NCBI GenBank assembly: GCA_025362975.1
Contig: JANYES010000013.1
Location: 1 to 64,000, forward strand
DNA length: 64,000 bases
Origin: Alphaproteobacteria bacterium
GTDB taxonomy: Bacteria > Pseudomonadota > Alphaproteobacteria > Rickettsiales > SXRF01
Direction: 5' to 3'
The notes beneath the pieces were generated by a model. It did no database searches and had not been told where the DNA came from. It was given only the letters and a program-made list of their open reading frames with translations. Each line of letters begins with the position of its first letter. Positions within the stretch are counted from its first letter, which is position 1. Of the stretch, positions 25,327-35,374 are shown piece after piece. A program made the translations under genes and the position numbers.

Positions 25327-27561
25327 TTAAATAGGGTTCAGATCAATATCTAGCACCATTACTTCACATTGAAATGCACGATATCGGAAGAAACGATCTT
25401 TTTTTTCATCGTCTATCTCGTTTGCCGTTAATGTGTGATGGCCGCGCTCCACCGGCCATAGGAAGCTCCCTCCTTCGGTGGTGGTAACGGGCTTCCCGTT
25501 AAGTACCCACACTACCTTGCGGCCAGCGGCGATACCACCTGCGACAAATTCAAATGCCTGGCGGTCGGAAGGAATACGAGGATCATAGGCAATCTGTAAT
25601 CCTTCGGTTGGCCGTATCAGTGTAAGACCGCGCGGTGGATCAGTGCGCTTTTCACCACTTGGTTCAGTGCCGGGGATAAAATATTCCGTGCGTGAGAAGC
25701 AATCTTTTTTCCCGGCACCTTCATCATAGTTGGTGCATATTTCTTTCTGTACCAGCTTCGGACTTAAGTAGAGCGCATGGGCTGTGCCAAGTTCGGCAAG
25801 GTCGGCAAATATTCCGCGCAATATAAGTGCTGGTCCTACAGAGCCTGTAATGCCGTCCATAGGTGTTTGGTCTAAATTGCCGAGCCACACACCCACCGTA
25901 TAGCGCGAATCAAAGCCAAGCACCCAGGCATCCCGGTAATCCGTAGAGGTGCCTGTCTTGACGGCGGTTTGTACTGGAAGATTGAGCACGCTTCCTGCTC
26001 CGAATTCGCGCCTGCGGGCGAATGGATCGGAGAGAATATTAGCAATTAACGAAGTTGCTTCCGGCGAATAGATACGGACGTTTTCACGGGTAAATGGTGG
26101 TTGAGGCAAGGGCGTCAGCGGGCGGAATACGCCACGATTTGCCAAGGCACTATATCCCTGAACCATTTCAAATAATGTCACCTCTCCATTACCCAGCGCG
26201 AGTCCTTCTTTATAAAATTCCACTGGCTGTGTAAGGCTCGAAAAGCCAAGCGCGTGCAACGTGTCAAGATAACGGGATGGCGTTATGAATGTAATTGTTT
26301 CCAACGCCGGGATATTGAGAGAATTGCCTAACGCTTCCCGAAGTGAAATTTTACCGTAAAATGTATGGCTGTAATTATGGAAATCATGCAACCCAGAGCC
26401 GATAGCCTCAGCCATAGGTGCATCATCCAATTCTGTTGCTGGCGACCAGCCAGAATCAAGCGCCATTGCGTATAAGAACGGTTTCATTGATGATCCGGGT
26501 TGACGCGGCGAGCGCACGGTATCGATGTCATGTCCCGGCGTTTCTGTCTTCAATTCTTCATTTCCGGCGCCGCCTACCGCCCAGGCAAGAATTTCGCCTG
26601 TGGTATGATCGACTACCAGCAGTGCGCCATTATGCACCTGCTTGCGTTTTAATGCCTTGATTCGCTCATCTAGCAAACTTTGTGCTGTATGCTGCAATTC
26701 GCCATCCAAAGTCGTAAGTAATGCGCCATTCTCGCTTAAACGATAGGGGATCGTTTCACGAATATAATTAATGAAATGTGTTGTGCTTAGTGGTGGTGAA
26801 GGCAGTTCAAGGGTGATGGTTTCAGCAAGTAATTGTTTATTTTCCTGCTCTGTTAATTCCTTGCGCTCGATCATACTCTGGGCAAGTCTTGCAACGGCGG
26901 ATTCTATCGCATCGGGATTTTTATACAAATCGAGTGCCGATGGTGCGCGGGGCAATATAGTTAGTGCCAGCATTTCCTTATGCGTCAGCGTATCCATATC
27001 ACGGTTGAAATAATAACGGGCCGCTTGCGCTACGCCACGGCGGTTGGCTGCATACGGCACCTGATTAAGGTAAAATTCGAGGATTTCACCTTTGCTTGCA
27101 TGCATTTCCAATAAGGTTGCCTCAAATCCTTCAACCCAACGCGACCATAAATTGCGCGGGCGTGGGTGAATAATCCGCACTACTTGCTCGGTAATCGTGC
27201 TGGCGCCACGCACCGATTTGCGTGCGTGAATATTCTGCCATAAGGCGCTGGCGCGGGCTTTCCAATCCACACCGTGATGCTCAAAAAAATGTCGATCTTC
27301 CGAAGTAACGAATGCCTGACGCAGTAATTCAGGCATTTCGTGCAATGGCACAATATCTACCGTATTGAAACGGTTCTGATAGGAAATACCGAGCGGTTTG
27401 CCCCGGCGGTCTAACACTTGGAAACGTTGGGCATCGTTTGTCGCGGCACGCAAAGAGAGCGTTGGTGTTTGCACGTCCCATGCGGTTTTGAAGGCAATAA
27501 CAGCAACAAGTGCTATTGTCCCGCGAAACGCTATTTTCCCATATCGTTTGTATTTTGACAT
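25327..27561 (-). CDS. pbpC: Penicillin-binding protein 1C
   Basis: 744 residues, a class A bifunctional PBP. In order: N-terminal membrane anchor (about residues 10-25), GT51 transglycosylase with EDRHFFEHHGVDWKA and GASTITEQVVR, and transpeptidase with SSMKPF (active-site Ser), GNSLNIP and KTGTSTDYRDAW. A C-terminal PBP1C-type beta domain (VVWVLNGKPVTTTEGGSFLWP) completes it. It builds and crosslinks peptidoglycan at the periplasmic face. The start is 11 bases after the macroglobulin stop, the usual macroglobulin-pbpC operon of proteobacteria, where the two are thought to cooperate in envelope defence and repair. Confidence 0.95.
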   Translation of the reverse strand: MSKYKRYGKIAFRGTIALVAVIAFKTAWDVQTPTLSLRAATNDAQRFQVLDRRGKPLGISYQNRFNTVDIVPLHEMPELLRQAFVTSEDRHFFEHHGVDWKARASALWQNIHARKSVRGASTITEQVVRIIHPRPRNLWSRWVEGFEATLLEMHASKGEILEFYLNQVPYAANRRGVAQAARYYFNRDMDTLTHKEMLALTILPRAPSALDLYKNPDAIESAVARLAQSMIERKELTEQENKQLLAETITLELPSPPLSTTHFINYIRETIPYRLSENGALLTTLDGELQHTAQSLLDERIKALKRKQVHNGALLVVDHTTGEILAWAVGGAGNEELKTETPGHDIDTVRSPRQPGSSMKPFLYAMALDSGWSPATELDDAPMAEAIGSGLHDFHNYSHTFYGKISLREALGNSLNIPALETITFITPSRYLDTLHALGFSSLTQPVEFYKEGLALGNGEVTLFEMVQGYSALANRGVFRPLTPLPQPPFTRENVRIYSPEATSLIANILSDPFARRREFGAGSVLNLPVQTAVKTGTSTDYRDAWVLGFDSRYTVGVWLGNLDQTPMDGITGSVGPALILRGIFADLAELGTAHALYLSPKLVQKEICTNYDEGAGKKDCFSRTEYFIPGTEPSGEKRTDPPRGLTLIRPTEGLQIAYDPRIPSDRQAFEFVAGGIAAGRKVVWVLNGKPVTTTEGGSFLWPVERGHHTLTANEIDDEKKDRFFRYRAFQCEVMVLDIDLNPI

Positions 27562-27571
27562 GGCTTAAGCC

Positions 27572-30500
27572 TCAAGGCTTTGCCGCCGGTGCCGTTTCCT
27601 GCTCACCAACTTTTAGATTTAACCCCTCAGTTTTGCCATATACGTCAGGATCGTACATTTCCTCAGCCATGCTAGGCAAGGCACTGAACGTGCCGGTGGC
27701 GATAGCTTGTGCAGCATAGGACAGGTGATAATTTCCTGCTGGCAAATAATCGGAATAGAAGCGCACCGAATCATGCCGAATTTCTTGATGGTAGAAGCTC
27801 CAGCGGCTCACTCCAAAATCAATCCAGTCGGAGAACTTAAACCAGAACGAACCACCCGCCGCGCTAAAATCACCTTTTCTGGCATCGACTTCGGATGCGG
27901 TTGCGAGATCACGATTGACTGGCTCCAACCCACCCGGCACCGAATCATCTACTACTACGAAATTGCGGGCGGCGGGAACGGATAGATATAAGTCAACGCG
28001 CACCAATTCGCCGCGCTTAATTTGTGCGGGCGATTGTAGCAATTCCCATTTTCCACCGCGTTCAACACTATATTCGCGGTGTATTTCTATACCGGCATTG
28101 GCAGGTTTGCTCATTTCAACTGGCAATGCGTAAGCCAGCCGTGTTGCGTAATAGAGCCGTCCCGTACCGCTACGCTCGATTTGGACAGTTGCTTTACGGC
28201 CAGCATCGCCATCTTTAATTGGACGTTCTAAGCTCGCTGCTGGATCGCGTACGTCTTTGAAGGCCGCTTTGCCAAAGGTTTCACCATCCATGCTCGCTTT
28301 AACGGCCATGTTCGGTTTATCTTTCTCATAAACACGCGCAAAATCTATCAGCGCATTCATGCAGAACATATTTTCCTGCGTATTTTCCCAATGGTCACGG
28401 TTTTTGCGATCCTGAGTGATGGCACGCACCAGTTTGAACAGCACATCACCAACCAGTTTCTTGCCATCTTCACGTTCACCATAAGCCGTGAATGCATCAA
28501 GCACCGCACAATTTTCACGCAGCGGTGAGGCAAGAATACGGGTATAGCTATCATCCCATGTTTCGCTGAATACAAACTTGCCGCCAGTTTCATTAGAGGT
28601 GGCCAATATCATCTTCGCTACATCGGGCGCATATTTCTCTCCGCCTTTAATCGCCAATGCCGCTTGCATGAAATAGCTTTTGCCGAACAGCGACATTTTC
28701 TTCACATGCGGTTGATAGCGCTCCAAATCAGCTATGTCGGTTTTACCGCGCTCAGCCAATGCAGCCAACGCCACCGCACGCACGGTAGAAGTCATGCCTT
28801 CGGAATAGAAATCCGGCACGGCATCGTTCTTAAGTAGATTGCTCAAATAGGTATGCAGTTTATTTTCTACTTGCTCAGGAACGGTATAACCGCTTTTACG
28901 CAGCCAGTTGAAGGCAATGGCCGTATAAGCGCTTAAGTACGGATCGACATACTGATCCTGCGCCAGGAAATAGGTCATACCGCCATTTGGCGCTTGGAAA
29001 CTTGCCGCCTGATCGAGCGTGGATTGTGGCAACGCATCACTGCCTTCCCATTTTAGGCCATCAGGTAAATAGGCTTTCAGGTTCTTATAGTGCGCCGCCA
29101 TGACGCCTTTGCTCAATTTCTGCTCCCAACACATATATGGATAATCACGCATATACTTAAATGCGCCCGAAACATTTCCGATAACGGTCGGTGAGGCAAT
29201 AACGCTAACGCTGCCAATATCCGGTAATATATCTTTCGGGAACTGGATAGGTTCTTCGATTTTATCTTGTGTGGTGGTGCCATAATTAGCAGCAACGTTA
29301 AGGCTGCGGCGCTTGTTTACCGGCACATTATGCACCATGCCATCACGATCAAGCTCATCACCCGCCATGACAGTAAAACGTAACTCTCCAGCTTCTACAT
29401 CGCGCGAAAGCGCTATCGCTGTGGTTTGAATCGGCATCAACACGGTTGTGCGTTTATAAGGAGCCAGTGTAACCGTTTTCGTCAAGTCGGCAGGGGTTTT
29501 AGCCGCATCGAGATTACCCTCGGTATGAACGGTAACATTAAGTGTGCGTTCCTTGTCAGTGCGATTCATCACACTGAATCCGGCATCGAATGTATCACCT
29601 TCCATAACCTGATTTGGCATCACGGGGCGCACTTCCGTAGGGCGATTAACTTTAAAATTAGCATCACCCAACCCGAAACGGTCAGTTGGCGTGGTGGCAA
29701 TGGCCAGAATACGCCAACCAGTCAGATTGTCCGGCGCATCAAAGGTTGCGGTTGCGTTACCGTCCTTATCGGTTTTAAGTTCAGCATTCCAATAACTCAC
29801 GAATTTGAACAAGGAACGCATGCTCAAATCTGCGCCGCCATCGCCGCCGGGATTCGCGCCTTTTTTCTCAAATCTTTGGCGACCGAGAAGCCGGGTAAGT
29901 AGGCTGTAGTTCCGTAAATCGAGGCTATCTAACTTATAAAAGCCAGCGTATGGATCAAAATAGCTTTTGCCACCAGCAATCAAGTCGAATACCGATTCGT
30001 CAAGTACGGCAACCGTGAGTTCGATAGGCTCCTTTTTATCCTTCATGCGCGGCTCGGCATGTAGCGTTACCGTTACTTTATCACGCGGCTTGTAAACCGG
30101 TTGGGCGGTTTTAGCAGTGATCACCATTTCCTTGTAAGGGTCTTTCACTGGCACCGTGACATAACCCATACGGTAGGTAGGCTTACCTAAATCCACTTGG
30201 CCTTCGCCTAACGGTTTTTCGACACGCGGTGAAACGATAACGACCGAAAGATAGAATCCCGGCAGGTAGTCAGGTTTGATTTTGAATTCGACTACAGGCG
30301 TAGAGCTATCGAACGTTTGCACGAAATGATCGATGACGCCGTAGCGCTCGATGGTGATCAATGCTTTAGCGCCCGGATAGGGATTTTTTACCAAATAGCG
30401 TGCGGTATCGCCTACTTTATAGTTAGTGCTTTCGGGAACAATGGTCAGGCTGCTATCGCTGCCATTATCCCACATAACAAAATCATGGCCGACCGCATAG

Positions 30501-32080
30501 GTGCTGAGGGTCGTGGAATGGTCATTGCCCTTAGTATCCTTGATTTTGGCTATTGCACGATAAACACCGGCTTTATCGGGTGTAAATGTGCAGGTAAGTG
30601 GTGCATCTTCCGATGCTCCTTTGCATCTGCCCACTGCCTCCCATTCACTATGATATTCCGTCAGGTAAGCATTGCCCGCGCCTTTAACGCGTGCCGCCTT
30701 GGTGGTTTGATGTTCCAGCGCAATATTTACCGGCGTGCCTTTAACTGGATTGCCGTGATCATCCACGACGATATATTGAATCGCAGCTGGTTTTCCTACG
30801 TTGTAGAGCCATTCGGTAGCATGAAGGCCGACCAAGCGATCAACGCCCACATAATCGGCATGCGATTGACCAGTAATATATTTACCCCGATCATCGGCAA
30901 CGGCGCTTTCTACCAGTAGCTTCCCATAAACCACTTTGGGAGTGCCGGTCGAAAAATTCAGCGCAAGTTCGCCTTTATCATTCACCTTATCGATTTTCTG
31001 GAAAATCTGCTGCGAAGGCGTTTCGTATTGGTAGCTATCGAACTGGAAATTTTTAGCCAACGGATGCTTGGACATGAATGGCGCACTATCAAGCATTGCA
31101 GTAATGCGCGTCGCGGCATCCGTATATGCACCGCCAGAGTGCAATTCGGCGTGGGTTGCTACATCCACTTGCTCGTCGGCATGAAATAGATCGCCGTTCA
31201 GCTGGTTGCCTACATGGGAAGAGGAAGGCGTAAAATCGCTGACCAGCACCCGCATGGGAATCCATGATTTCTTAGTGGCGCTATATCTGTCATTATCAGC
31301 GTCATTATTTCTACCATCGGCACCGCTGTCAGGCTGTTCTTCGGCGTTTTCATCCTCATTATCATCAGATTTAGCAGCAAAATCGGCAATCAATTTGAAT
31401 TGATACCAACCCACCGCGCCTTCTTTAGGCACGATAAATTCGCCGCTTGTTCCGCCGAAGGGTGATAGCTTGACGTCTTTAACATCTTCCACCACCTTAC
31501 CCATAGGATCGAGGATTTTTAACCGGTAGCCTTTGGCTGGCCCAGGTATGAAACCATTATTGTCCTGATTGCGGACGTAGATTTTATACTGGATTGTATC
31601 CCCGGCACGGTAAATCCCTTGTGCGGTAGTACCCCAAGTACGCATATGCCCATAGCGCTGCTTATTGGAAGGATAAACCGATTCGCTACCCGAAGCGCGG
31701 TAAGCATCTATGATAAACGATTGCGCTATCGGCAATAGCGCCATGTCATCACCTTTTTCCACGCGCAGGAAATAACGCGTATCTTCATCACGATATTTGT
31801 TTGTAATCGAAAGATCAGGGTCGAGCGTATCCGTTCCCGGCAGGAACGCTATACCGGAAACATCGGTTGTGGCTTGCGCCGTATTATCTTTAACCGTGTG
31901 CAGCGTTGTGAATGCATCTTGATATATACTAACTTTAGCGCCAGCGACCGGAGCGCCACTAACCATATCCGTTACCCAGGCGATCGTATTAAAATGACCA
32001 AGTTTAAGATGCACCTGATAAGGTGCTACCTGTGCAAATAGACGAGGGTAATATTTTCCGACAACTGGATCGGTTTGCAA
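27572..32080 (-). CDS. Bacterial alpha-2-macroglobulin, C-terminal 1500 residues (frameshifted from N-terminal part)
   Basis: The larger of two ORFs from one broken gene. It contains the repeated macroglobulin beta domains, the bait-region neighbourhood and the thioester motif as CWEQ (in YMCWEQKLSKG, near 29120-29131). The helical thioester domain (PNGGMTYFLAQDQYVDPYLSAYTAIA) and the C-terminal receptor-like domain follow. Such periplasmic proteins trap foreign proteases through the thioester and pair with PBP1C. The in-frame homology extends upstream of the ORF start: the other frame reads GAVFGSLQTDPVVGKYYPRLF, so the first Met here is not a true start. With the part at 32026-33660 the intact protein would be about 2030 residues. 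Confidence 0.85.
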   Translation of the reverse strand: MQTDPVVGKYYPRLFAQVAPYQVHLKLGHFNTIAWVTDMVSGAPVAGAKVSIYQDAFTTLHTVKDNTAQATTDVSGIAFLPGTDTLDPDLSITNKYRDEDTRYFLRVEKGDDMALLPIAQSFIIDAYRASGSESVYPSNKQRYGHMRTWGTTAQGIYRAGDTIQYKIYVRNQDNNGFIPGPAKGYRLKILDPMGKVVEDVKDVKLSPFGGTSGEFIVPKEGAVGWYQFKLIADFAAKSDDNEDENAEEQPDSGADGRNNDADNDRYSATKKSWIPMRVLVSDFTPSSSHVGNQLNGDLFHADEQVDVATHAELHSGGAYTDAATRITAMLDSAPFMSKHPLAKNFQFDSYQYETPSQQIFQKIDKVNDKGELALNFSTGTPKVVYGKLLVESAVADDRGKYITGQSHADYVGVDRLVGLHATEWLYNVGKPAAIQYIVVDDHGNPVKGTPVNIALEHQTTKAARVKGAGNAYLTEYHSEWEAVGRCKGASEDAPLTCTFTPDKAGVYRAIAKIKDTKGNDHSTTLSTYAVGHDFVMWDNGSDSSLTIVPESTNYKVGDTARYLVKNPYPGAKALITIERYGVIDHFVQTFDSSTPVVEFKIKPDYLPGFYLSVVIVSPRVEKPLGEGQVDLGKPTYRMGYVTVPVKDPYKEMVITAKTAQPVYKPRDKVTVTLHAEPRMKDKKEPIELTVAVLDESVFDLIAGGKSYFDPYAGFYKLDSLDLRNYSLLTRLLGRQRFEKKGANPGGDGGADLSMRSLFKFVSYWNAELKTDKDGNATATFDAPDNLTGWRILAIATTPTDRFGLGDANFKVNRPTEVRPVMPNQVMEGDTFDAGFSVMNRTDKERTLNVTVHTEGNLDAAKTPADLTKTVTLAPYKRTTVLMPIQTTAIALSRDVEAGELRFTVMAGDELDRDGMVHNVPVNKRRSLNVAANYGTTTQDKIEEPIQFPKDILPDIGSVSVIASPTVIGNVSGAFKYMRDYPYMCWEQKLSKGVMAAHYKNLKAYLPDGLKWEGSDALPQSTLDQAASFQAPNGGMTYFLAQDQYVDPYLSAYTAIAFNWLRKSGYTVPEQVENKLHTYLSNLLKNDAVPDFYSEGMTSTVRAVALAALAERGKTDIADLERYQPHVKKMSLFGKSYFMQAALAIKGGEKYAPDVAKMILATSNETGGKFVFSETWDDSYTRILASPLRENCAVLDAFTAYGEREDGKKLVGDVLFKLVRAITQDRKNRDHWENTQENMFCMNALIDFARVYEKDKPNMAVKASMDGETFGKAAFKDVRDPAASLERPIKDGDAGRKATVQIERSGTGRLYYATRLAYALPVEMSKPANAGIEIHREYSVERGGKWELLQSPAQIKRGELVRVDLYLSVPAARNFVVVDDSVPGGLEPVNRDLATASEVDARKGDFSAAGGSFWFKFSDWIDFGVSRWSFYHQEIRHDSVRFYSDYLPAGNYHLSYAAQAIATGTFSALPSMAEEMYDPDVYGKTEGLNLKVGEQETAPAAKP

Positions 32081-33660
32081 AGAACCAAATACCGCGCCTG
32101 TTTTTCATCCAACATATCGCGCACGCCGAAGGGAACGGCAAATTGCACATCCTTCACACCCGGAACGTCTTTATGGAATGTCTGCCCGTCATCGCTGCTT
32201 TTGGCAGTCAAGCGGCGATAGTTGAATGTGTAATTATTCAGGTTATTAACAAAGAACGGCACTTCACTATCAACTCCCTTCTCCAATACTGCATCGCTGT
32301 AATCCAACACAAAGTTAGGATTGCGATGGTCGGTCGCAAAGGTAGAGGAAATAGAATGCCGCATCTCCCGACCGAACATATCCTGCACTTCGATAGGGTC
32401 TTGATGTTTGAACCATGACTTGATCCAATGCCATAGCCACTCGAAAATATTCATCGTCTGTGAGCGCGATTGCACCGTATATTCTTGTGCGGCTTTCAGG
32501 CCACCAGGGAGCCATACTTCATACGTTTTCCCTTTGCTATGTGGCTGGCGGAATTGATAGCCAACCTCAGCGCCACCTTCGGCATTATCCGTTGTTTCCG
32601 CTTCTTGTGTCTCCTCATCTGATTCCTTCCAGCCGCCGACCGGAGGGGTGAATTTTACCATCTTACCCATTTTGTCGCGCTCTACCGGCGTAGTGAACGA
32701 GAGCTGTACGCCCTGCATCGGATTGCACTTCCCAGTGGGCGACGTGTCAGCCGGAACCAGCAATTCTTTGCCATCATTCATGGTGCATTTAACGCCAACG
32801 AAGGTGAATTCCGGGTAGGTATCGAATTGCACGATTTCGTTGGAAGTAATACTAGCCTCAGGGCCAAGCGCAGAGATCAGCCCTGGCTCAGTTTTCAACA
32901 CTATATGCGTATCCAGCGGCAATTCCCTCACCGGCTCGATCAACCATATCCTGCGTGCTTCTTTTCCTGATTTTTTACGAAGATCATCATCGCTTTTTTG
33001 CGATGGTGCTTTTTTAAAGAGCAGCGCGTACCTCTCTCCCGGAACGGGGATGAATTGTGGTTGCTCATGATCCGTTGGGTCAGGCTTAACCTTAAGTGCG
33101 ACACGTTTATTATCATCGCCTACATTCAGGAACACATGCTGCGCCACCGATTCCTTATCCACCGGCTGATTGAACACCAATCGCATAATTGGATATCCCG
33201 GCGATTTCCACAGGCGGAATTCCTTATAGCGAATATCGGAACGCTGGGTAATGAAGCTGTGGTGATAGGTATCGGGAATGGTTACGTCATCTTCCGCTTT
33301 AATTCCTGGCTTGATTTCCAGGGTGTAATGCGTCGCTTCCCTGAGCGGCTCCTTGTCCGGCAGATTACACGCAAGTGCCGATGTATTTATCCACCGCCAT
33401 TCGCAAGGAATAGCCGGAGTAATGATTACAGGAATTTCGGAAGACGGACGCTCCATTTTCCCGATAGGCACCACGGGACGATTAAATTGGATGACAATCT
33501 GCTTACCGGTAGGTACATCCTCACCGTCCGGCGTAACTCTTATAATTTCTAGAGTTTTAAGTTTGGCTGCTTCAGCGGAATCAAAAGCAGCATAGGTAGT
33601 AAAAGGCGATAATAATACTATCGCGGCAGTAACAAGAAATAAGAAACGATTTGGAAGCAT
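32026..33660 (-). CDS. Bacterial alpha-2-macroglobulin, N-terminal part (frameshifted)
   Basis: Encodes the true N-terminus: signal peptide MLPNRFLFLVTAAIVLL ending near TYA-AFDS, without a lipobox, then the first macroglobulin domains (VQLSFTTPVERDK, TFVGVKCTMNDGKELLVP). Homology stops after DMLDEK. Adding one A to the A5 run (coding strand; TTTTT at 32101-32105 on plus) gives DEKTGAVFGSLQTDP and joins the downstream ORF. The last 20 or so residues of this ORF are therefore out of frame. Either the gene is inactivated, the run is misread, or a minus-one slip at GAA-AAA-C occurs; I favour the first two. Confidence 0.85.
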   Translation of the reverse strand: MLPNRFLFLVTAAIVLLSPFTTYAAFDSAEAAKLKTLEIIRVTPDGEDVPTGKQIVIQFNRPVVPIGKMERPSSEIPVIITPAIPCEWRWINTSALACNLPDKEPLREATHYTLEIKPGIKAEDDVTIPDTYHHSFITQRSDIRYKEFRLWKSPGYPIMRLVFNQPVDKESVAQHVFLNVGDDNKRVALKVKPDPTDHEQPQFIPVPGERYALLFKKAPSQKSDDDLRKKSGKEARRIWLIEPVRELPLDTHIVLKTEPGLISALGPEASITSNEIVQFDTYPEFTFVGVKCTMNDGKELLVPADTSPTGKCNPMQGVQLSFTTPVERDKMGKMVKFTPPVGGWKESDEETQEAETTDNAEGGAEVGYQFRQPHSKGKTYEVWLPGGLKAAQEYTVQSRSQTMNIFEWLWHWIKSWFKHQDPIEVQDMFGREMRHSISSTFATDHRNPNFVLDYSDAVLEKGVDSEVPFFVNNLNNYTFNYRRLTAKSSDDGQTFHKDVPGVKDVQFAVPFGVRDMLDEKQARYLVLCKPIQLSENITLVYLHR

Positions 33661-33888
33661 TTAATACCGCGCGCGATGGGACGAGCGGATCATAAATTAT
33701 TTATATTCAAATGCTACTGATTTAGTGAAACGTTAGAAATTGTGCGCATGCGCAATGGCGAATTGGCGGCCTCGATACGAATCTAACGTGCGGCCTGGTC
33801 TTTCGGAGGGGCGCTTTATCTAGTTGAACCGTACAAAATAATACCCTATTGCTTGCTTTCATTCATTCCATTTATGCAAGTTCTTATC

Positions 33889-33995
33889 TTGCTTACGAGC
33901 TATATTCTGTACGGTCACTTGATGTGGTCAAGCTATTGAAAGTATTGGCGCACCCGAGACGATTCGAACGTCCGACCTTTGCCTTCGGAGGGCAA
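33889..33995 (-). repeat. Direct repeat 2: tRNA-Arg 3' half plus flank
   Basis: The intact partner of the degenerate repeat at 25195-25299. It covers the anticodon stem to 3' end of tRNA-Arg and about 55 bases downstream. The spacing between the two repeats is about 8.6 kb and contains only pbpC and the macroglobulin. Confidence 0.8.
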
Positions 33996-34022
33996 CGCTC
34001 TATCCAGCTGAGCTACGGGTGC
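33946..34022 (-). tRNA. tRNA-Arg (anticodon CCG)
   Basis: On the minus strand the sequence folds as a full cloverleaf. The acceptor is GCACCCG with CGGGTGC, the D arm is AGCTCAGCTGGATAGAGC, and the anticodon stem TTGCC/GGCAA has loop CTCCGAA (anticodon CCG, reading CGG). The T arm has GTTCGAATC, and the discriminator G is followed by an encoded CCA at 33946-33948. The 3' end faces the pbpC/macroglobulin region. Confidence 0.95.
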
Positions 34023-34151
34023 GTATGTGCTACCCGGGATTAGTGATGGGGGATTGGGGATTAGTAAAGCGAAAAATCATGCCGCACCCGGCGTAATAAG
34101 TTGTTAATGGTCGTGCTGTAGTATTAACACATCTTAACAGCAGGGGGATCT

Positions 34152-35168
34152 ATGGCTCGCATCACATTAAATCCTGAATTCGAAGATGGCCTGCGGGCAA
34201 AACTAGCTGAATACCAGGAACGCTTACAGGATCAGAAGGAAGCTAACTCACATGCCGCCCCGGAACTGGTAGGGCTTAGCACCCGCGCCAAAATCGAAGC
34301 GACGAAAGCGCTGCTGGAAAGCCCCGACGGCATCGACACCGCCGAGCTGGCCTTAAAACTCAACGCCAAATACGGTTCGGAAGCCGGAAATAAAGCCCTT
34401 GATGTGGTCACCGGATATAATCGAAACGGCGGGAAATCGCTATTCGCTGGAACCGGGCTTAAAAAACCGGAGAAAAAGAAACCTGTCGCCGCGCTTGTCA
34501 AAACCGGCAGCTTCACCGAAGCGCTCGCCGCGCAAGGCAAACCCGAAGCCATGTCGCAGGAAGAGTTCCAGCAACGCTATAATATCGACAACTATGCCCA
34601 CGGCGAAGATAAATTTGCCACGTTCGACTATCAGGGCATGGTGCACACGCGCGACGGCGACGTTATCTTCAAAGACGTGATGGCCACCAACGGCCTGCTG
34701 AAATCCGACGGCAACGACGGCATTCATGTCGGCACCGATGGCATCGTCGGTTATAGCGCACTCTCCGAAAACCATCGGATGAAAGGCCCGCAGGACGTCG
34801 GCGAATACGATATGTACATCAAAATCCCGGCCGCTATCCAGCAAGCGACCAATTCCTACACCCAGTACGACCAGTGCTTCGCCGCCAGCGAATTCGACGG
34901 CACGCCGCAGGAATTGCGCGAAATGCGCGAAAACGAAAATTACGTCGTCATCCGTACCAATCTCAACCCGCATGAAGACTCACTGGCGCGTCAGAAAATG
35001 CGCATTATCCATGAGGGCGTCATCACCCATATCGACAACGGCGGCAAGCTGGAGCAGATATCCGAACTCGTGTCCGCTATGGAAAGCCGTCTCGACCAGA
35101 TCGCCAGTCAAAGCCCGGCCGCGCTTAACCGCGTGAATGTCAGCTCCGGCAAGCTGATGCTAGATTAA
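34152..35168 (+). CDS. Unknown protein, 338 residues
   Basis: A soluble, acidic protein without signal peptide or membrane helix. The N-terminal third is helical (FEDGLRAKLAEYQERLQDQKEA, AKIEATKALLESPDG). A Lys/Pro linker (GLKKPEKKKP) leads to a mixed domain with MVHTRDGDVIFKDVMATNG and EYDMYIKIPAAIQQA. The C-terminus is helical (LEQISELVSAMESRLDQIA). AGGGGG lies four bases before the ATG. It sits immediately outside the tRNA-Arg in the opposite direction. No family is recognised; codon use is like the core genome. Confidence 0.75.
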   Translation: MARITLNPEFEDGLRAKLAEYQERLQDQKEANSHAAPELVGLSTRAKIEATKALLESPDGIDTAELALKLNAKYGSEAGNKALDVVTGYNRNGGKSLFAGTGLKKPEKKKPVAALVKTGSFTEALAAQGKPEAMSQEEFQQRYNIDNYAHGEDKFATFDYQGMVHTRDGDVIFKDVMATNGLLKSDGNDGIHVGTDGIVGYSALSENHRMKGPQDVGEYDMYIKIPAAIQQATNSYTQYDQCFAASEFDGTPQELREMRENENYVVIRTNLNPHEDSLARQKMRIIHEGVITHIDNGGKLEQISELVSAMESRLDQIASQSPAALNRVNVSSGKLMLD

Positions 35169-35374
35169 TAGGGTTCGATTTCGGACACGGAATCGCTAAG
35201 GCTTATCCTCATTACACCATAAAGCATTGTCACCCCGTCACATAGCGGGGTACGTCTATCAACGCTATCACAGACCCTCCTATGCAGCAGGATGACAGGC
35301 GGATGGACAACAGGGAATACGGGGGAGAGCCGGGATAAGGAGACAGCCCGCGATGATAGGGGAATAGTAGCCGC

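Noticed and set aside
32026-32110. Programmed minus-one frameshift in the macroglobulin gene
   Set aside because: Slippage at GAA-AAA-C is possible, but there is no canonical two-codon slippery heptamer in the zero frame and no clear stimulatory hairpin or upstream ribosome-binding-like element that I can see. Mutation or read error is simpler.
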